This document shows positions 18,307 to 27,798 of a DNA stretch of 64,000 nucleotides, one piece after another. The notes beneath the pieces are model-generated. The model was not told the origin of the DNA. It saw only the letters and a list, made by a program, of their open reading frames with translations, and did no database searches. Location: positions 62,001 to 126,000 of the forward strand of contig CAWAFE010000006.1 of assembly GCA_963781215.1 (NCBI GenBank), in the 5' to 3' direction. Source of the DNA: AP-15 sp963781215 (lineage in GTDB: Bacteria > Pseudomonadota > Alphaproteobacteria > ATCC43930 > CGMCC-115725). Numbering within the stretch: the first letter of the stretch is position 1; each line of letters starts with the position of its first letter. The translations under genes and the position numbers were made by a program.

Positions 18307-19079
18307 ATGGCGGGCATGGCGGCCTTGCCGAACAGACGGAAGAAGTTGTCGCTGGTCGCCGCCGCCAGCACCTCGGGTGCCACCCCCTTCAGCGCCGCGA
18401 CCGCCGCCGCCGTCGCCGCGACAAAGGCCGGCTCGTTGCGCTTGCCGCGGTAGGGTACCGGCGCCAGATAAGGCGCGTCGGTCTCGACCAGCAGCCGGTC
18501 GAGCGGCAGGTCCCGCACGATCGCCCGCAATTCCTCGGCGTTCTTGAAGGTCACAATTCCCGAAATCGATACGCAGAAGCCGAGCGCCAGCGCCGCCTCG
18601 GCCAGCCCGCGGCCGCTCGAAAAGCAGTGCAATACCCCCGGCGGCGGCCGTTCCTCTCCGAGAATGCGGGCAATCTCGCCGTCGGCCTCGCGCGCGTGGA
18701 TGATCAACGGCAGCCCGGTCTCGCGCGAGGCGGCAATGTGGGCGCGGAATACCCGCTCCTGGATATCGCGCGGGCTGAAATCATAATGGAAGTCGAGCCC
18801 GGTCTCGCCGATCCCGACGACCTTCGGGTGCGCCGCCAGGCTCGCCAGCACCCCCGGCAGCAGTTCCGCGTGATCGGCCGCCTCGTGCGGGTGCGCGCCG
18901 ACCGAGCACCAGATCGCGTCATGCGCCTCGGCGATCGCGAGCACGCCCTCGAACTGGTCGAGCCGGGTCGCGATCGTCAGCATTGTCCCGACCCCCGCCG
19001 CGCGGGCGCGCGCGATCACCAAATCGCGCTCGGCGGCAAAATCTGGAAAATCGAGGTGGCAATGGCTGTCGACCAGCAT
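18303..19079 (-). CDS. tatD: TatD-family metal-dependent DNase
   Basis: The 258-residue TIM-barrel hydrolase has MLVDSHCHLDF at the N-terminus (HxH metal ligands), the catalytic glutamate in VGIGETGLDFHYD, IIHAREAD, VLHCFSSG and LLVETDAPYLAP. TatD proteins are 3'-5' exonucleases active in DNA repair or degradation. The ATG at 19079 was chosen over the longer open frame because it gives the canonical N-terminus. It lies 20 bases after the metG stop. Confidence 0.95.
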   Translation of the reverse strand: MLVDSHCHLDFPDFAAERDLVIARARAAGVGTMLTIATRLDQFEGVLAIAEAHDAIWCSVGAHPHEAADHAELLPGVLASLAAHPKVVGIGETGLDFHYDFSPRDIQERVFRAHIAASRETGLPLIIHAREADGEIARILGEERPPPGVLHCFSSGRGLAEAALALGFCVSISGIVTFKNAEELRAIVRDLPLDRLLVETDAPYLAPVPYRGKRNEPAFVAATAAAVAALKGVAPEVLAAATSDNFFRLFGKAAMPAI

Positions 19080-19099
19080 CAGGCCCCTGCCCTCGCCCG

Positions 19100-20635
19100 T
19101 CACGCCGCCGGCGCTTCGACGAGTCGCGGGAAAATCCCAGCCGGCTTTGGCAATACCGACCCCGGCGCCAGCGGCGCCGTTTCGAGCGCCGCGAAAGCCC
19201 GCGCCTCGGCGGGTACGGCGAGCTGGTCGAGAAGCCGCCCTGCCGACGCCGGCACAACGGGTTGCATCAGAATTGCGAGATGACGGATCACTTCGGCCAG
19301 GGTGTAAAGTACGGTCTGCATCCGCTCCGGTTCCGTGCGCCGCAATACCCAGGGCGCCTGCTCGTCGACGTAGCGGTTGGCATCGCCGACGACGCGCCAG
19401 ATCGCATCGAGCGCGAGGTGGAAGGCCTGCTCCGAAATATGCCCACGCACGGTGTCGAGCAGACCCCGCGCCGCGCCCAGCAATTCCTCGTCGGCCGCGG
19501 CGAGCGGGCCGGGCCGCGGCACGCAGGCGCCGCAATCGCGGTTGATCATGACCAGCACGCGCTGCGCCAGATTGCCGAAATCGTTTGCCAAATCGCCGTT
19601 CAGCCGGCCGATTACGGCGCGATGCGAAAAATCGCCGTCGCTGCCGAAAGGCAGCTCGCGCAACAGAAAATAGCGCATCGGGTCGAGCCCGTAGCGGTCG
19701 ACCAGCTGCTTCGGCGGGATGAAGTTGCCGAGCGATTTCGACATCTTCTCGCCTTCGACCGTCCACCAGCCATGGGCGAATACGCGGTGCGGCGGGGCGA
19801 TCCCGGCGGCCATCAGAAAAGCTGGCCAGTAGACCGCGTGAAAGCGCAGAATATCCTTACCTACCACATGAAGTGCAGTTGGCCAATAGGATGTAAATAC
19901 GGGATTATTGGTATCAGGATAGCCGAGTGCCGTAAGGTAGTTGATCAGCGCGTCGAGCCACACATAGATGATGTGCTTGGGATCCCCGGGCACCGGGATC
20001 CCCCATGTGAAGCTGGTGCGTGAGATCGAAAGGTCTCTGAGCCCGGCCTTGACGAAGCTTATGACTTCATTCCTCCGGCTGCGCGGAGCGACCGCGTCGG
20101 GGTTGGCTTCGTAAAAGGCCAAGAGCCTGTCTTGCCAAGCAGATAGACGGAAAAAGTAATTCTCTTCCTCGAGCCACTCGACTTCGGCGCCGGTGGGCGC
20201 CCGGCCGTCGACCAACTCGCTTTCATCGTAAAAGGCTTCGTCGCGCACCGAATACCAGCCGGAAAAACGGCCGAGATAGATCTCGCCGCGGCGCTCCAGT
20301 TCCTGCCAGAGCGCCTGGACGGCGCGGGTGTGGCGCGGCTCGGTGGTCCGGATGAAATCATCCTGGCTGATGCCGAGCAGACAGGTCATGTCGCGGAACC
20401 CGCCGGAAATACGGTCGCAGAACTCTTGCGGCGAGATCCCGGCGGCACGCGCCGATTGCTCGACCTTCTGGCCGTGCTCGTCGGTGCCGGTCAGAAAATA
20501 GACCTCCCGGCCGTCGAGCCGCATGAAACGCGCCAGCACATCGCAGGCCACGGTGGTATAGGCGTGGCCGAGATGCGGCTGGTCGTTGACGTAATAGATC
20601 GGCGTCGTGACAAAAAAGGGCCGGGCGGCAATCAT
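19100..20635 (-). CDS. metG: methionyl-tRNA synthetase
   Basis: It charges tRNA-Met. The ATG at 20635 gives 511 residues beginning MIAARPFFVTTPIYYVND. The class I signature appears as PHLGHAY (HIGH motif), with LTGTDEHGQK, the signature EKMSKSLGNFIPP (KMSKS) and an anticodon-binding helical domain. There is no C-terminal EMAP-like tRNA-binding domain, and the four-cysteine zinc knuckle appears absent, consistent with the shorter alphaproteobacterial MetG type. It lies between holB and tatD. Confidence 0.97.
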   Translation of the reverse strand: MIAARPFFVTTPIYYVNDQPHLGHAYTTVACDVLARFMRLDGREVYFLTGTDEHGQKVEQSARAAGISPQEFCDRISGGFRDMTCLLGISQDDFIRTTEPRHTRAVQALWQELERRGEIYLGRFSGWYSVRDEAFYDESELVDGRAPTGAEVEWLEEENYFFRLSAWQDRLLAFYEANPDAVAPRSRRNEVISFVKAGLRDLSISRTSFTWGIPVPGDPKHIIYVWLDALINYLTALGYPDTNNPVFTSYWPTALHVVGKDILRFHAVYWPAFLMAAGIAPPHRVFAHGWWTVEGEKMSKSLGNFIPPKQLVDRYGLDPMRYFLLRELPFGSDGDFSHRAVIGRLNGDLANDFGNLAQRVLVMINRDCGACVPRPGPLAAADEELLGAARGLLDTVRGHISEQAFHLALDAIWRVVGDANRYVDEQAPWVLRRTEPERMQTVLYTLAEVIRHLAILMQPVVPASAGRLLDQLAVPAEARAFAALETAPLAPGSVLPKPAGIFPRLVEAPAA

Positions 20636-20703
20636 CCTTGTCTCCAAAGCCCGGATATGGGCCGGGACCGGCGGCAATTCAGCGGGCGGCCGGCGAGATG
20701 TTT

Positions 20704-21801
20704 CTAGCGCGCCAGCGCCTCGATCGCAAAGAACGCGCCAAGCATGGCCTGCTTGCGGTCGAGGTTGAGCTCGCCGGTGCGGGCGAAATCGCCTTCGATC
20801 TCCTCGCGCAGCGCCGCCCATCGCGCAGGCGCGGCGCGCGCCGCGAGCGACCGCATCGCTGCGGCTTCACCGGCGACGATCTCGTCCTGACCGAGTTGCT
20901 CACGAGCGGCCCCGCCGGCCATGCGGGCGAGGAATTGCGACAGCAGCTCTTCAACTGTGCGGTAGGCCTCCTCTGCGTCGGGGCGGCAGATCCGGTCGGC
21001 GAGGCCATGCAAACCCGCGGCGTCGAGCCGCGGCGCCGGCAACAGCAGCTCCAGCACCGAACGGTAGAGTGCCAGCCCGCCGGCATCGGCGAGCTCGAGC
21101 GCGCGCCCGATGCTGCCTTCGGCCAACGCTGCCACTGCCGCCGCCTCGCCGGCCGCCATGTCGGAGCGATATTCCCCCAGAAGCCGCATCACCGTCGCTC
21201 GCGGCAGGGCGCCGAGCGGGAACCGCCGGCAGCGCGACCGGATCGTCGGCAACAGCCGGCCCGGGCTGTGGCTGACCAGCAGCAAGAGCGCACGGCGCGG
21301 CGGCTCCTCCAGGATCTTGAGGAGCGCGTTCGCGGCAGTGCGGTTCATCTCCTCGGCGCCGTCGACGATGACGATGCGCCACCCCTCCTCCGCCGCGGTC
21401 AGGCGAAAAAAGCCGGCAATCCCGCGGGTGTCGTCGACGACGATCTCGCCGCGCAGCCGGCGCCGGCGCGGGTCCCAGGCGCGCTCGACGGTCAACAGAT
21501 CGGCGTGCCCCCCGGCCGCCACCCGGTGAAAGACGCCGCTCTCGGGGTCGATCGCGAGCCCGTTGCCGGCGCGCGCCGAGCGGTCGGCCTCGGCGAGCAG
21601 AAAGCGGGCGAGGCGAAAGGCCAGCGTCGCCTTGCCGATGCCCCGCGGCCCGGTCAGCAGGACCGCGTGCGGCAGCCGCCCAGCTTCGTAAAGGTGCCGC
21701 AATTCGCGCTCGGCCTCTTCGTGGCCGACGAGATCCGGGTTCGCCCGCGGCGGCACATCCGCCGCCGGCGCGTCAGATGCTGCGTCGGTCGTGCGCGCCA
21801 T
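20704..21801 (-). CDS. holB: DNA polymerase III subunit delta'
   Basis: This clamp-loader subunit is 365 residues long. It has the AAA+ fold with a P-loop-like GPRGIGKATLAFR, the sensor segment VIVDGAEEMNRTAANALLKILEEPP and LLVSHSPGRLLPTIRSRC (the SRC motif). The N-terminus NPDLVGHEEAERELR is typical of alphaproteobacterial HolB. A 205-base repeat-containing gap separates it from tmk, and metG follows 68 bases later. Confidence 0.95.
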   Translation of the reverse strand: MARTTDAASDAPAADVPPRANPDLVGHEEAERELRHLYEAGRLPHAVLLTGPRGIGKATLAFRLARFLLAEADRSARAGNGLAIDPESGVFHRVAAGGHADLLTVERAWDPRRRRLRGEIVVDDTRGIAGFFRLTAAEEGWRIVIVDGAEEMNRTAANALLKILEEPPRRALLLLVSHSPGRLLPTIRSRCRRFPLGALPRATVMRLLGEYRSDMAAGEAAAVAALAEGSIGRALELADAGGLALYRSVLELLLPAPRLDAAGLHGLADRICRPDAEEAYRTVEELLSQFLARMAGGAAREQLGQDEIVAGEAAAMRSLAARAAPARWAALREEIEGDFARTGELNLDRKQAMLGAFFAIEALAR

Positions 21802-21872
21802 GCGAAACTACGCCGGGGTGTGGGTGTTTCTCATCGTTGGATCACTTCTGACAGATCACGCTCGATTTGTCG

Positions 21873-21945
21873 CCATGCCGGCGAAGGCCGGTGTCCATGG
21901 CCGACGTGGGTCCGGTCGGCGCCAGGTCTGCGCCGGAATGACGAA
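21873..21945. repeat. dispersed palindromic repeat (CCGGCGAAGGCCGG type)
   Basis: The gap between tmk and holB carries a short palindrome (CCGGC-GAAG-GCCGG within CCATG...CATGG arms) followed by a CCAGGTCTGCGCCGGAATGAC-like segment. A related element with the same GGCGAAGGCCGG core and CCAGGTCTGCG follow-on is at 33131. Both resemble REP-type elements dispersed between alphaproteobacterial genes. Confidence 0.6.
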
Positions 21946-22006
21946 CTGCGCAGGAGCGAAAACCTCGGTCTTCTCCCGCCGGGCCTCCGGGTCGACGAAA
22001 CTCCCG

Positions 22007-22645
22007 CTACGCTAGGACCACGCGCAGCCGCCGTGCGACCGCGTCGAGGATCGCGCGGTGAACAGCGTCGGGTGCGCCCGCGGCGTCGATCAGCGCGCAG
22101 CGCGCGGGCTCGGTGGCGGCGATCCGGCGAAAGCCCTGGCGCAGCCTCTCGTGGAAGGCAGGGTCGAGGCGCTCGAACCGGTCGGCGGCAGCCGGGCGCG
22201 CCGCCGCGCGGGCGAGCCCACTGGCCACCGGCAGGTCGAGGATCAGCGTCAGATCCGGGGTGAAATCGCCGAGGGCGAGGCGGTGCAGCGTAGCGAGGTC
22301 GGCCAAGGCCACACCCTTGCCGTAGCCCTGATAGGCCAGCGTCGAATCGGCGAAGCGGTCGCAGACGACCCAGATCCCTTGCTCCAGCGCCGGCTGGATC
22401 ACCCTCGTCACGTGGTCGCGCCGGGCGGCGACCAGCAGCAGCGCTTCGCCAACGGCGTCCCAGCGCTCGCCGTCGCCTTCGAGCAAGAGCCGCCGGATCG
22501 CCTCGGCGCCTGGCGACCCGCCGGGCTCGCGCGTTGCCCGCGCGGCGATCCCGCCGCGTTCGAGCGCGGTTGTAAGCAGCGCCGCCTGCGTCGACTTGCC
22601 GGCGCCCTCGCCGCCTTCGACAGTGATCAGCCTGCCGCGGGCCAT
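22007..22645 (-). CDS. tmk: thymidylate kinase
   Basis: It phosphorylates dTMP to dTDP. The ATG at 22645 gives 212 residues with P-loop TVEGGEGAGKSTQAALL, the substrate-binding REPGGSPGAEAIR, the DRF motif VVCDRFADSTLAYQG and the LID region LARAAARPAAADRFE. It starts eight bases after the carboxypeptidase stop, so it is probably co-transcribed. Longer upstream translation is not family-like. Confidence 0.96.
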   Translation of the reverse strand: MARGRLITVEGGEGAGKSTQAALLTTALERGGIAARATREPGGSPGAEAIRRLLLEGDGERWDAVGEALLLVAARRDHVTRVIQPALEQGIWVVCDRFADSTLAYQGYGKGVALADLATLHRLALGDFTPDLTLILDLPVASGLARAAARPAAADRFERLDPAFHERLRQGFRRIAATEPARCALIDAAGAPDAVHRAILDAVARRLRVVLA

Positions 22646-22652
22646 CGCGCTA

Positions 22653-23858
22653 TCAGTGGCGATTGCCCCACACCAGATAGCCCGCCAGGGTCGCGATCCG
22701 GCCGAGGGCATCGAGACGCATGACGCTCGCCGCGGCGACGAGCGGCGCCTCGATCGGTGGCTGGTCGGGCGCCGTCACGACGAGCTTGCCGACCGTCTCG
22801 CCCTCTTTGATCGGGGCCGGGATCGGCCGGTCGTATTGGACGGCGACCTTCATGTCCTTGCGCGATTTTCGCGGCAGGGTCACGACGAGATCCTTGGCGA
22901 CCGTGAGCGGCACGCGGGAGCTGGCGCCGAGCCAGACATCGGCATCCTCGACCTTGTCGCCGGCGCTGAACAAGCGATAGTCGTTGAACTCGCGGAACGC
23001 CCATTCGATCAGCCTCTCGCTCTCCTGGGCACGCGCCTTCATCGTCGGCAGGCCGCCCAGCACGACGACGATCCGCCGGTCACCGCGCTTGACCGAACCC
23101 GTCAGGCTGAACCCCGCCTCCTCGGTGTGCCCGGTCTTCAACCCGTCGGCGCCGACATTCTTGTAGAGCAGCGGATTGCGGTTGCCCTGCTTGATGTTGT
23201 TGTACTCGTAATCGAGCTGGCTGTAGTAATGATAATATTCGGGAAAATCCTTGATCGTGCGGATTGCCAGGGTTGCCAGATCGTGCGCGGTCATCCAATG
23301 GTCGGGGTTCGGCAGCCCGTCGACATTGGCAAAATGGCTGTCCTCGAGGCCGATCTCCTTGGCCTTCTTGTTCATCAGGTCGATAAAGGCCTCTTCGCTG
23401 CCGGCCAGGCCTTCAGCCAGCACCAGGCAGGCATCGTTGCCAGACTGGATGATCACGCCCTTCAACAGATCGTCGATCTTGATCCGACCGCCGATCGGCA
23501 CGAACATCTTCGAGCCGCCGAGCCGCCATGCCTTTTCGCTGACCGGCAATTCGTCGTCGAGCTTTGCCTGGCCCTTCTTCAGCATGTCGAAAACGACATA
23601 GGCGGTCATGATCTTGCTCATCGAGGCTGGCGGCATGCGCTCCTCGGCCGCCTTGTCGAGCAATACCACGCCGGTTTCGACCTCGATGATCAGCGCGTGC
23701 TTTGCCTGGGTGTCGATCCCGACCGCCGATTTCGCCACAGGTGCCGCGGGGATGGAAACGATCTTGGGCTTGGCGCCCGCCGCCCCGGCCGGTGGGAGGA
23801 CGACGCCTGCCGCCAGCAAAACCGCGGCGAGGGAGGTAACGAAACGCCATTGCCTCAT
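22653..23858 (-). CDS. penicillin-binding D-alanyl-D-alanine carboxypeptidase
   Basis: This periplasmic enzyme trims the terminal D-Ala from peptidoglycan stem peptides. The 401-residue precursor has a signal peptide (VTSLAAVLLAAGVVLPPAGAAG), the SxxK nucleophile motif PPASMSKIMTAYV, the SxN triad as QSGNDACLVLAEG and the KTG motif in GLKTGHTEEAGFS. A C-terminal PBP5-type beta domain and an amphipathic end follow. It belongs to the DacA/C/D/F group. Its start overlaps the stop of the upstream methyltransferase (ATGA). Confidence 0.93.
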   Translation of the reverse strand: MRQWRFVTSLAAVLLAAGVVLPPAGAAGAKPKIVSIPAAPVAKSAVGIDTQAKHALIIEVETGVVLLDKAAEERMPPASMSKIMTAYVVFDMLKKGQAKLDDELPVSEKAWRLGGSKMFVPIGGRIKIDDLLKGVIIQSGNDACLVLAEGLAGSEEAFIDLMNKKAKEIGLEDSHFANVDGLPNPDHWMTAHDLATLAIRTIKDFPEYYHYYSQLDYEYNNIKQGNRNPLLYKNVGADGLKTGHTEEAGFSLTGSVKRGDRRIVVVLGGLPTMKARAQESERLIEWAFREFNDYRLFSAGDKVEDADVWLGASSRVPLTVAKDLVVTLPRKSRKDMKVAVQYDRPIPAPIKEGETVGKLVVTAPDQPPIEAPLVAAASVMRLDALGRIATLAGYLVWGNRH

Positions 23859-24514
23859 GCGCCTCTCCTTTCTGAGAGTGCGGTCCGGGACTTCGGTTCG
23901 ACACCCTTCTTCCCGTTCGAGAACGCCAAGCGTGTCCAGCCGACGTCTTTACGCCCGAACGAGCCGGGCTGATTTTCGAGCAGCAACGTCAAGCCCAATC
24001 CTTCCGCTTCGGCAAGCCGTATCGTCTCCGCGGCGGAAACATCGAACATCCGCCTGCCCGGCGGGACCGGGCCATGACGAAGCGAAAGCACCATCACCCC
24101 ACCGTCTCGCAACAGACGCACCACGCGCGGCATCGCCCGAAGACGTTGCCGGCCATCGAGATGCATCCACACGGCGGTGAGCATCACAAGATCGAAGCGC
24201 TGGCCGCGTCCGCGGAGGACCGCCAGCTCCGGCAGGCTGTCGTCCAACCATTCGATGCGGTCAGACGGGTGCAAGGCTGCCGCCCTGACTCGCAATGCGG
24301 CGGTCGGCTCCACAGCCACGACGTCGTGTCCCATCGCGGCAAATGCGGCCGCATCGCGCCCAGTTCCTGAACCGATATCTAAGATAAAGCTCGGAACCGG
24401 TGGAATTAGATGTAGGATATACCTGTGCACGTCTGCGAAGGCGATGCTTTCGTATTGCGTAATCAACGCTTCAGCATTCTCCGCATACCCGTCTGTTCCG
24501 CTTATCAAGGCCAA
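23855..24514 (-). CDS. class I SAM-dependent methyltransferase
   Basis: The 219-residue protein has a SAM-binding motif I (FILDIGSGTGRDAAAFA), an acidic motif II (VVAVEPTAALR), a motif IV (RFDLVMLTAVWMHL) and LRDGGVMVLSLRHGP. The target is unknown. The ATG at 24514 starts MALISGTDGYAENAEALI. The stop overlaps the start of the D,D-carboxypeptidase, so it heads that operon. Confidence 0.82.
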   Translation of the reverse strand: MALISGTDGYAENAEALITQYESIAFADVHRYILHLIPPVPSFILDIGSGTGRDAAAFAAMGHDVVAVEPTAALRVRAAALHPSDRIEWLDDSLPELAVLRGRGQRFDLVMLTAVWMHLDGRQRLRAMPRVVRLLRDGGVMVLSLRHGPVPPGRRMFDVSAAETIRLAEAEGLGLTLLLENQPGSFGRKDVGWTRLAFSNGKKGVEPKSRTALSERRGA

Positions 24515-24525
24515 ACCATGAGCCC

Positions 24526-25494
24526 CTAATCGACCACGATCCGGGCCTCGGGATAACCGCTGTCGACGACGCGGGAAAGCAGCTGATCGGCCTCTTCGAC
24601 CGACGGCACCGGGCCGAGCCGGACGCGGTAGATCTCCACGCCCTTCAGCGAGGCCGTGGTCAGCTTGACCTCGCCCAGCGAGGCGATCCGCGACTGCACG
24701 CGCTCGGCATTGCCGCGGACCGAGAACGCCCCGGCCTGAATGAAGATCCGATCCTCCGACTTCACCGGCACGACCTTCACCTTGTTCGGTAAAGGTGGCA
24801 TTTCCGGGACGATGATAGGCGAGGTGACGGCGGCGATCGGCGCCGTCTCGACGGGAGGCGGAGGCGGCGCCGCGCGCGGAGCGGACTGAAGCGGCGGCGG
24901 TGCCGGTGAAACCGCGGCGACCAAGGCGACGCTCGGCGCCTCGGCCACTAGCACCCGGCTGTCGCCCCCGTTGCGCTTGGCCAGGTCGGCGACGTGGATG
25001 CTCTCCTCCTTCATGATCTTGACCCGGACCAGCGCTGTCCCCTTGCCATCGAAGCCGAGGAGCTGCGAGGCGCGGCGCGACACGTCGATGATTCGACCGC
25101 GCGCGAACGGGCCGCGATCGTTGACTCGTAATTGCAGGGAGCGGCCGTTGTCGAGGTTCGTCACCTGGACAATGCTGGGCATCGGCAGGGTGCGGTGTGC
25201 AGCGGTCAAATCATTTAAATCAAACACTTCACCGTTCGCCGTGTATTTCTGGTCGAACTTTTCGCCGTACCACGAGGCGACCCCGGTCTCGTCATAGTTG
25301 TAGTCGACCGCCGGGGTGTACCAGACGCCGCCGATGCGATAGGGCGCGCCGACCTTGTACATCGGATGCCCGGCCCGGTAGTGGCCGCCTTCGCCATTGG
25401 CGGCGGTGGTGCGCGGTTGCGACCCGCAACCCGCGAGCAACAGGGCAACCAGGATCGCCGGTGCCAGCGCCCGCATCCGACCGGCAGCGCCCAT
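24526..25494 (-). CDS. rlpA: septal ring lytic transglycosylase RlpA
   Basis: This outer-membrane lipoprotein cleaves or binds denuded peptidoglycan at the septum. From the ATG at 25494 the 322-residue protein has a lipobox (LVALLLAGCGSQ), a double-psi beta barrel (VASWYGEKFDQKYTANGEVF, LRVNDRGPFARGRIIDVSRR), a proline-rich linker (about 195-235) and a C-terminal SPOR domain (IFIQAGAFSVRGNAERVQSR ... VYRVRLGP-like). A second in-frame ATG seven codons on could also be the start. Just upstream lies the lytic transglycosylase gene, likely in the same operon. Confidence 0.93.
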   Translation of the reverse strand: MGAAGRMRALAPAILVALLLAGCGSQPRTTAANGEGGHYRAGHPMYKVGAPYRIGGVWYTPAVDYNYDETGVASWYGEKFDQKYTANGEVFDLNDLTAAHRTLPMPSIVQVTNLDNGRSLQLRVNDRGPFARGRIIDVSRRASQLLGFDGKGTALVRVKIMKEESIHVADLAKRNGGDSRVLVAEAPSVALVAAVSPAPPPLQSAPRAAPPPPPVETAPIAAVTSPIIVPEMPPLPNKVKVVPVKSEDRIFIQAGAFSVRGNAERVQSRIASLGEVKLTTASLKGVEIYRVRLGPVPSVEEADQLLSRVVDSGYPEARIVVD

Positions 25495-25523
25495 GGCGAT
25501 CGTCCGAGGCGGATAAGCGACGG

Positions 25524-26537
25524 TTATCCCCGGGCCATGCTGTCGGAAAGATACCCGACCGAGACCGCGAAATAGGTCGACGGGTTCCACTTCATGATCG
25601 CCCGGAAATTTGCGTAGACCAAGAGGGCCGGGCCGTTGGCGCCCTCCGGCATGACCAGTGAGGCCTCGCTCTCGCGGCTCGACAGGGGTCCGGCATCGAC
25701 GCTGCGAACGCCGAGCCGGCTCCACTCCTCGGTCGGCCGCTTTGCCTTGAGCCCGGCGACACCCGGATCGAAACCGCGCGGCACCAGCACGTCCTGGCCC
25801 CAGCTCTGCCCGCCGTGCCAGCCGAGCCGGCCGATATAGTTGGCGATCGAAGCCAGCACATCGGCCCGGTTGTGCCAGATGTCGCGGCGCCCGTCCCCGT
25901 CGTAATCGACCGCATAGTCGAGAAAGCTCGACGGCATGAACTGGCATTGGCCCATCGCGCCGGCCCACGAGCCGGTCATGTCCTCGACCTGGATGTGCCC
26001 CTGGTCGAGAATGCGCAGGGCCGCCATCAGCTCGCTGCGGAAGTAGGCGCCGCGGCGGCCGTCGTAGGTCAGCGTGGCGAGCGCCGAGATCGTGGGGATG
26101 TTGCCGGGAAGCCTGCCGAAATCGCTCTCGAGCCCCCACAGCGCGACAACGATGCTTGGCTCGACCCCATAGCGCCGCCAAACCGCGTCGAGCAGAACCC
26201 GATTCTCGGCCAGATGACGGCGGGCATCCTCCTTGCGCTGCGGGGTCAGCACCTTGGTGATGTACTGGGTAAAGGTCAGCGTCTTCTCCGGCTGCTTGCG
26301 GTCGAGCTCGACGACGCGAGGCAGGAACTGCGCATTGCGCAGCGCAATATCGACGGTCGAGGCCCGAATGCCGTGCGCAACGGCATCGCGGCGAACCCCC
26401 GCGAGAAAGGCGGCGAACCCGTCGCCCGCGGCCTCGGCGGCCGACACCGGACCCGACAAGGCAACGAGCGGCGCGGCGAGAACCGCGCGGCGGCTGAGAC
26501 GAAACGGCGTCATCGAAGAGCCCAACGGATGCTGCAT
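25524..26537 (-). CDS. lytic murein transglycosylase (MltB type)
   Basis: The 337-residue protein cleaves glycan strands in the periplasm. A Tat-like signal (SRRAVLAAPLVALSGPVSAA) precedes the catalytic domain, with the glutamate in VALWGLESDFGRLPGNIPT, the AMGQCQFMPSSFLDYAVDYD segment and NYIGRLGWHGG. The in-frame ATG eight codons downstream (MTPFRLSRR) is an equally plausible start. It lies 29 bases upstream of rlpA on the same strand. Confidence 0.92.
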   Translation of the reverse strand: MQHPLGSSMTPFRLSRRAVLAAPLVALSGPVSAAEAAGDGFAAFLAGVRRDAVAHGIRASTVDIALRNAQFLPRVVELDRKQPEKTLTFTQYITKVLTPQRKEDARRHLAENRVLLDAVWRRYGVEPSIVVALWGLESDFGRLPGNIPTISALATLTYDGRRGAYFRSELMAALRILDQGHIQVEDMTGSWAGAMGQCQFMPSSFLDYAVDYDGDGRRDIWHNRADVLASIANYIGRLGWHGGQSWGQDVLVPRGFDPGVAGLKAKRPTEEWSRLGVRSVDAGPLSSRESEASLVMPEGANGPALLVYANFRAIMKWNPSTYFAVSVGYLSDSMARG

Positions 26538-26747
26538 TCTCCGGAATTTCTAGTGCCACAATCGTGCCCCGCCCGGCAACCGCGGGCGCGAACTTTCGGG
26601 ATTCCGCGCTCCCGAGGACGAGGAGCCGGAGAAGGACGCGCTGGCGCCCAGCAAATCGCAGGATCGGTTTATTCGAGACCCGCGGCGTCGTATAGTGGCG
26701 CCGACAACGCAGATTTGCGGCGGAAACCGATCCTGCAGGAGGAAGAC

Positions 26748-27797
26748 ATGGGAGAGATCTTGGGCCTCGGCGTCACCCACTTCCCGCCACTCTCGGGAAC
26801 GAACGCGGATATGGGGCGCATCCTGAAGCGCGTCCTCGACGATCCGGCACTCCCCGAAAAGTACCGGCGGCCCGAAGGTTGGCCCACGGCGATGCAGGCG
26901 GAATACGGTACCGACGCCGGGGCGGCGGCGGCTGCCCGCCACCGCGAGGCGCTCCTCGCCGGTTTTCGCAACGCCCGGCGCGTCCTGGACGAGTTCGACC
27001 CGGACTTTGTCGTGATCTGGGGCGACGACCAGTACGAAAACTTCAAGGAAGACATCATCCCGCCCTATTGCGTGATGGCCTACCAATCGATGGCGCCGCA
27101 GCCGTGGCAGTATTACCGCGGCGCCAATGTCTGGGACGAGCCGAAAGACAAGACCTTCACCTACAAGGGCCATCCCGGCGGCGCCAAATTCATCGCGACC
27201 GGCATGCTCGAAAAAGGCTTCGACGTCGCCTACGCCTATAAGCCGCTGCACCATCAATTGGGCCACGCGTTCCTCAACACGCTGTTGTTCCTCGACTACG
27301 ACCGCAAGGGCTTCCCCTATCCAGTGGTGCCGTTCCAGGTGAATTGCTACGGCCGCCGGGTGATCGCCCAGCAGGCCGGGGTGCGTTCCCTCAGCGAGCT
27401 TCCCGACGAGGCCGACCTCGACCCGCCCTCCCCGGCTCCGTGGCGCTGCTTCGACATGGGGGCGGCCTGCGCGCGGGTCGTCGCCGACAGCCCGTACCGG
27501 GTGGCGCTGATCGCCTCGTCGAGCTGGTCGCATGCCTTTCTGACACCGAAGAACTACCTCCTCTATCCCGATGTGCCGGAGGACCGCGCACTCTACGAAG
27601 CGCTGCAGGAGGGCGACTACGCGAAATGGCGCGAGCGGCCCTTGAGCGCCATCGAGGACAGCGGCCAGCAGGAGATGCTGAACTGGATGTGCCTGATGGG
27701 CGGCATGAAGGAGCTCGGGCGCCGGCCGACCGAGACCTCCTACGTCGAGAGCTGGATCTTCAACTCGAACAAATGTTTCGCGGTCTACGAGCCGTGA
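26748..27797 (+). CDS. class III extradiol dioxygenase, LigB-like
   Basis: The ATG at 26748 follows an excellent AGGAGGAAG ribosome-binding site and gives 349 residues. The fold is that of LigB-type ring-cleavage dioxygenases: LGVTHFPPLSG (first metal histidine) at the N-terminus, FDPDFVVIWGDDQYENFKED, LGHAFLNTLLF, VVPFQVNCYGRR and VALIASSSWSHAFL with the probable catalytic histidine. In place of the histidine often seen after the first beta-alpha unit there is GDDQ. Members of this subgroup are annotated as catechol-type dioxygenases without a defined substrate. It is first in a rightward operon with di-iron proteins, ferredoxins, an amidohydrolase and an aldehyde dehydrogenase, so it is likely the ring-opening step. 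Confidence 0.82.
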   Translation: MGEILGLGVTHFPPLSGTNADMGRILKRVLDDPALPEKYRRPEGWPTAMQAEYGTDAGAAAAARHREALLAGFRNARRVLDEFDPDFVVIWGDDQYENFKEDIIPPYCVMAYQSMAPQPWQYYRGANVWDEPKDKTFTYKGHPGGAKFIATGMLEKGFDVAYAYKPLHHQLGHAFLNTLLFLDYDRKGFPYPVVPFQVNCYGRRVIAQQAGVRSLSELPDEADLDPPSPAPWRCFDMGAACARVVADSPYRVALIASSSWSHAFLTPKNYLLYPDVPEDRALYEALQEGDYAKWRERPLSAIEDSGQQEMLNWMCLMGGMKELGRRPTETSYVESWIFNSNKCFAVYEP

Positions 27798-27798
27798 C

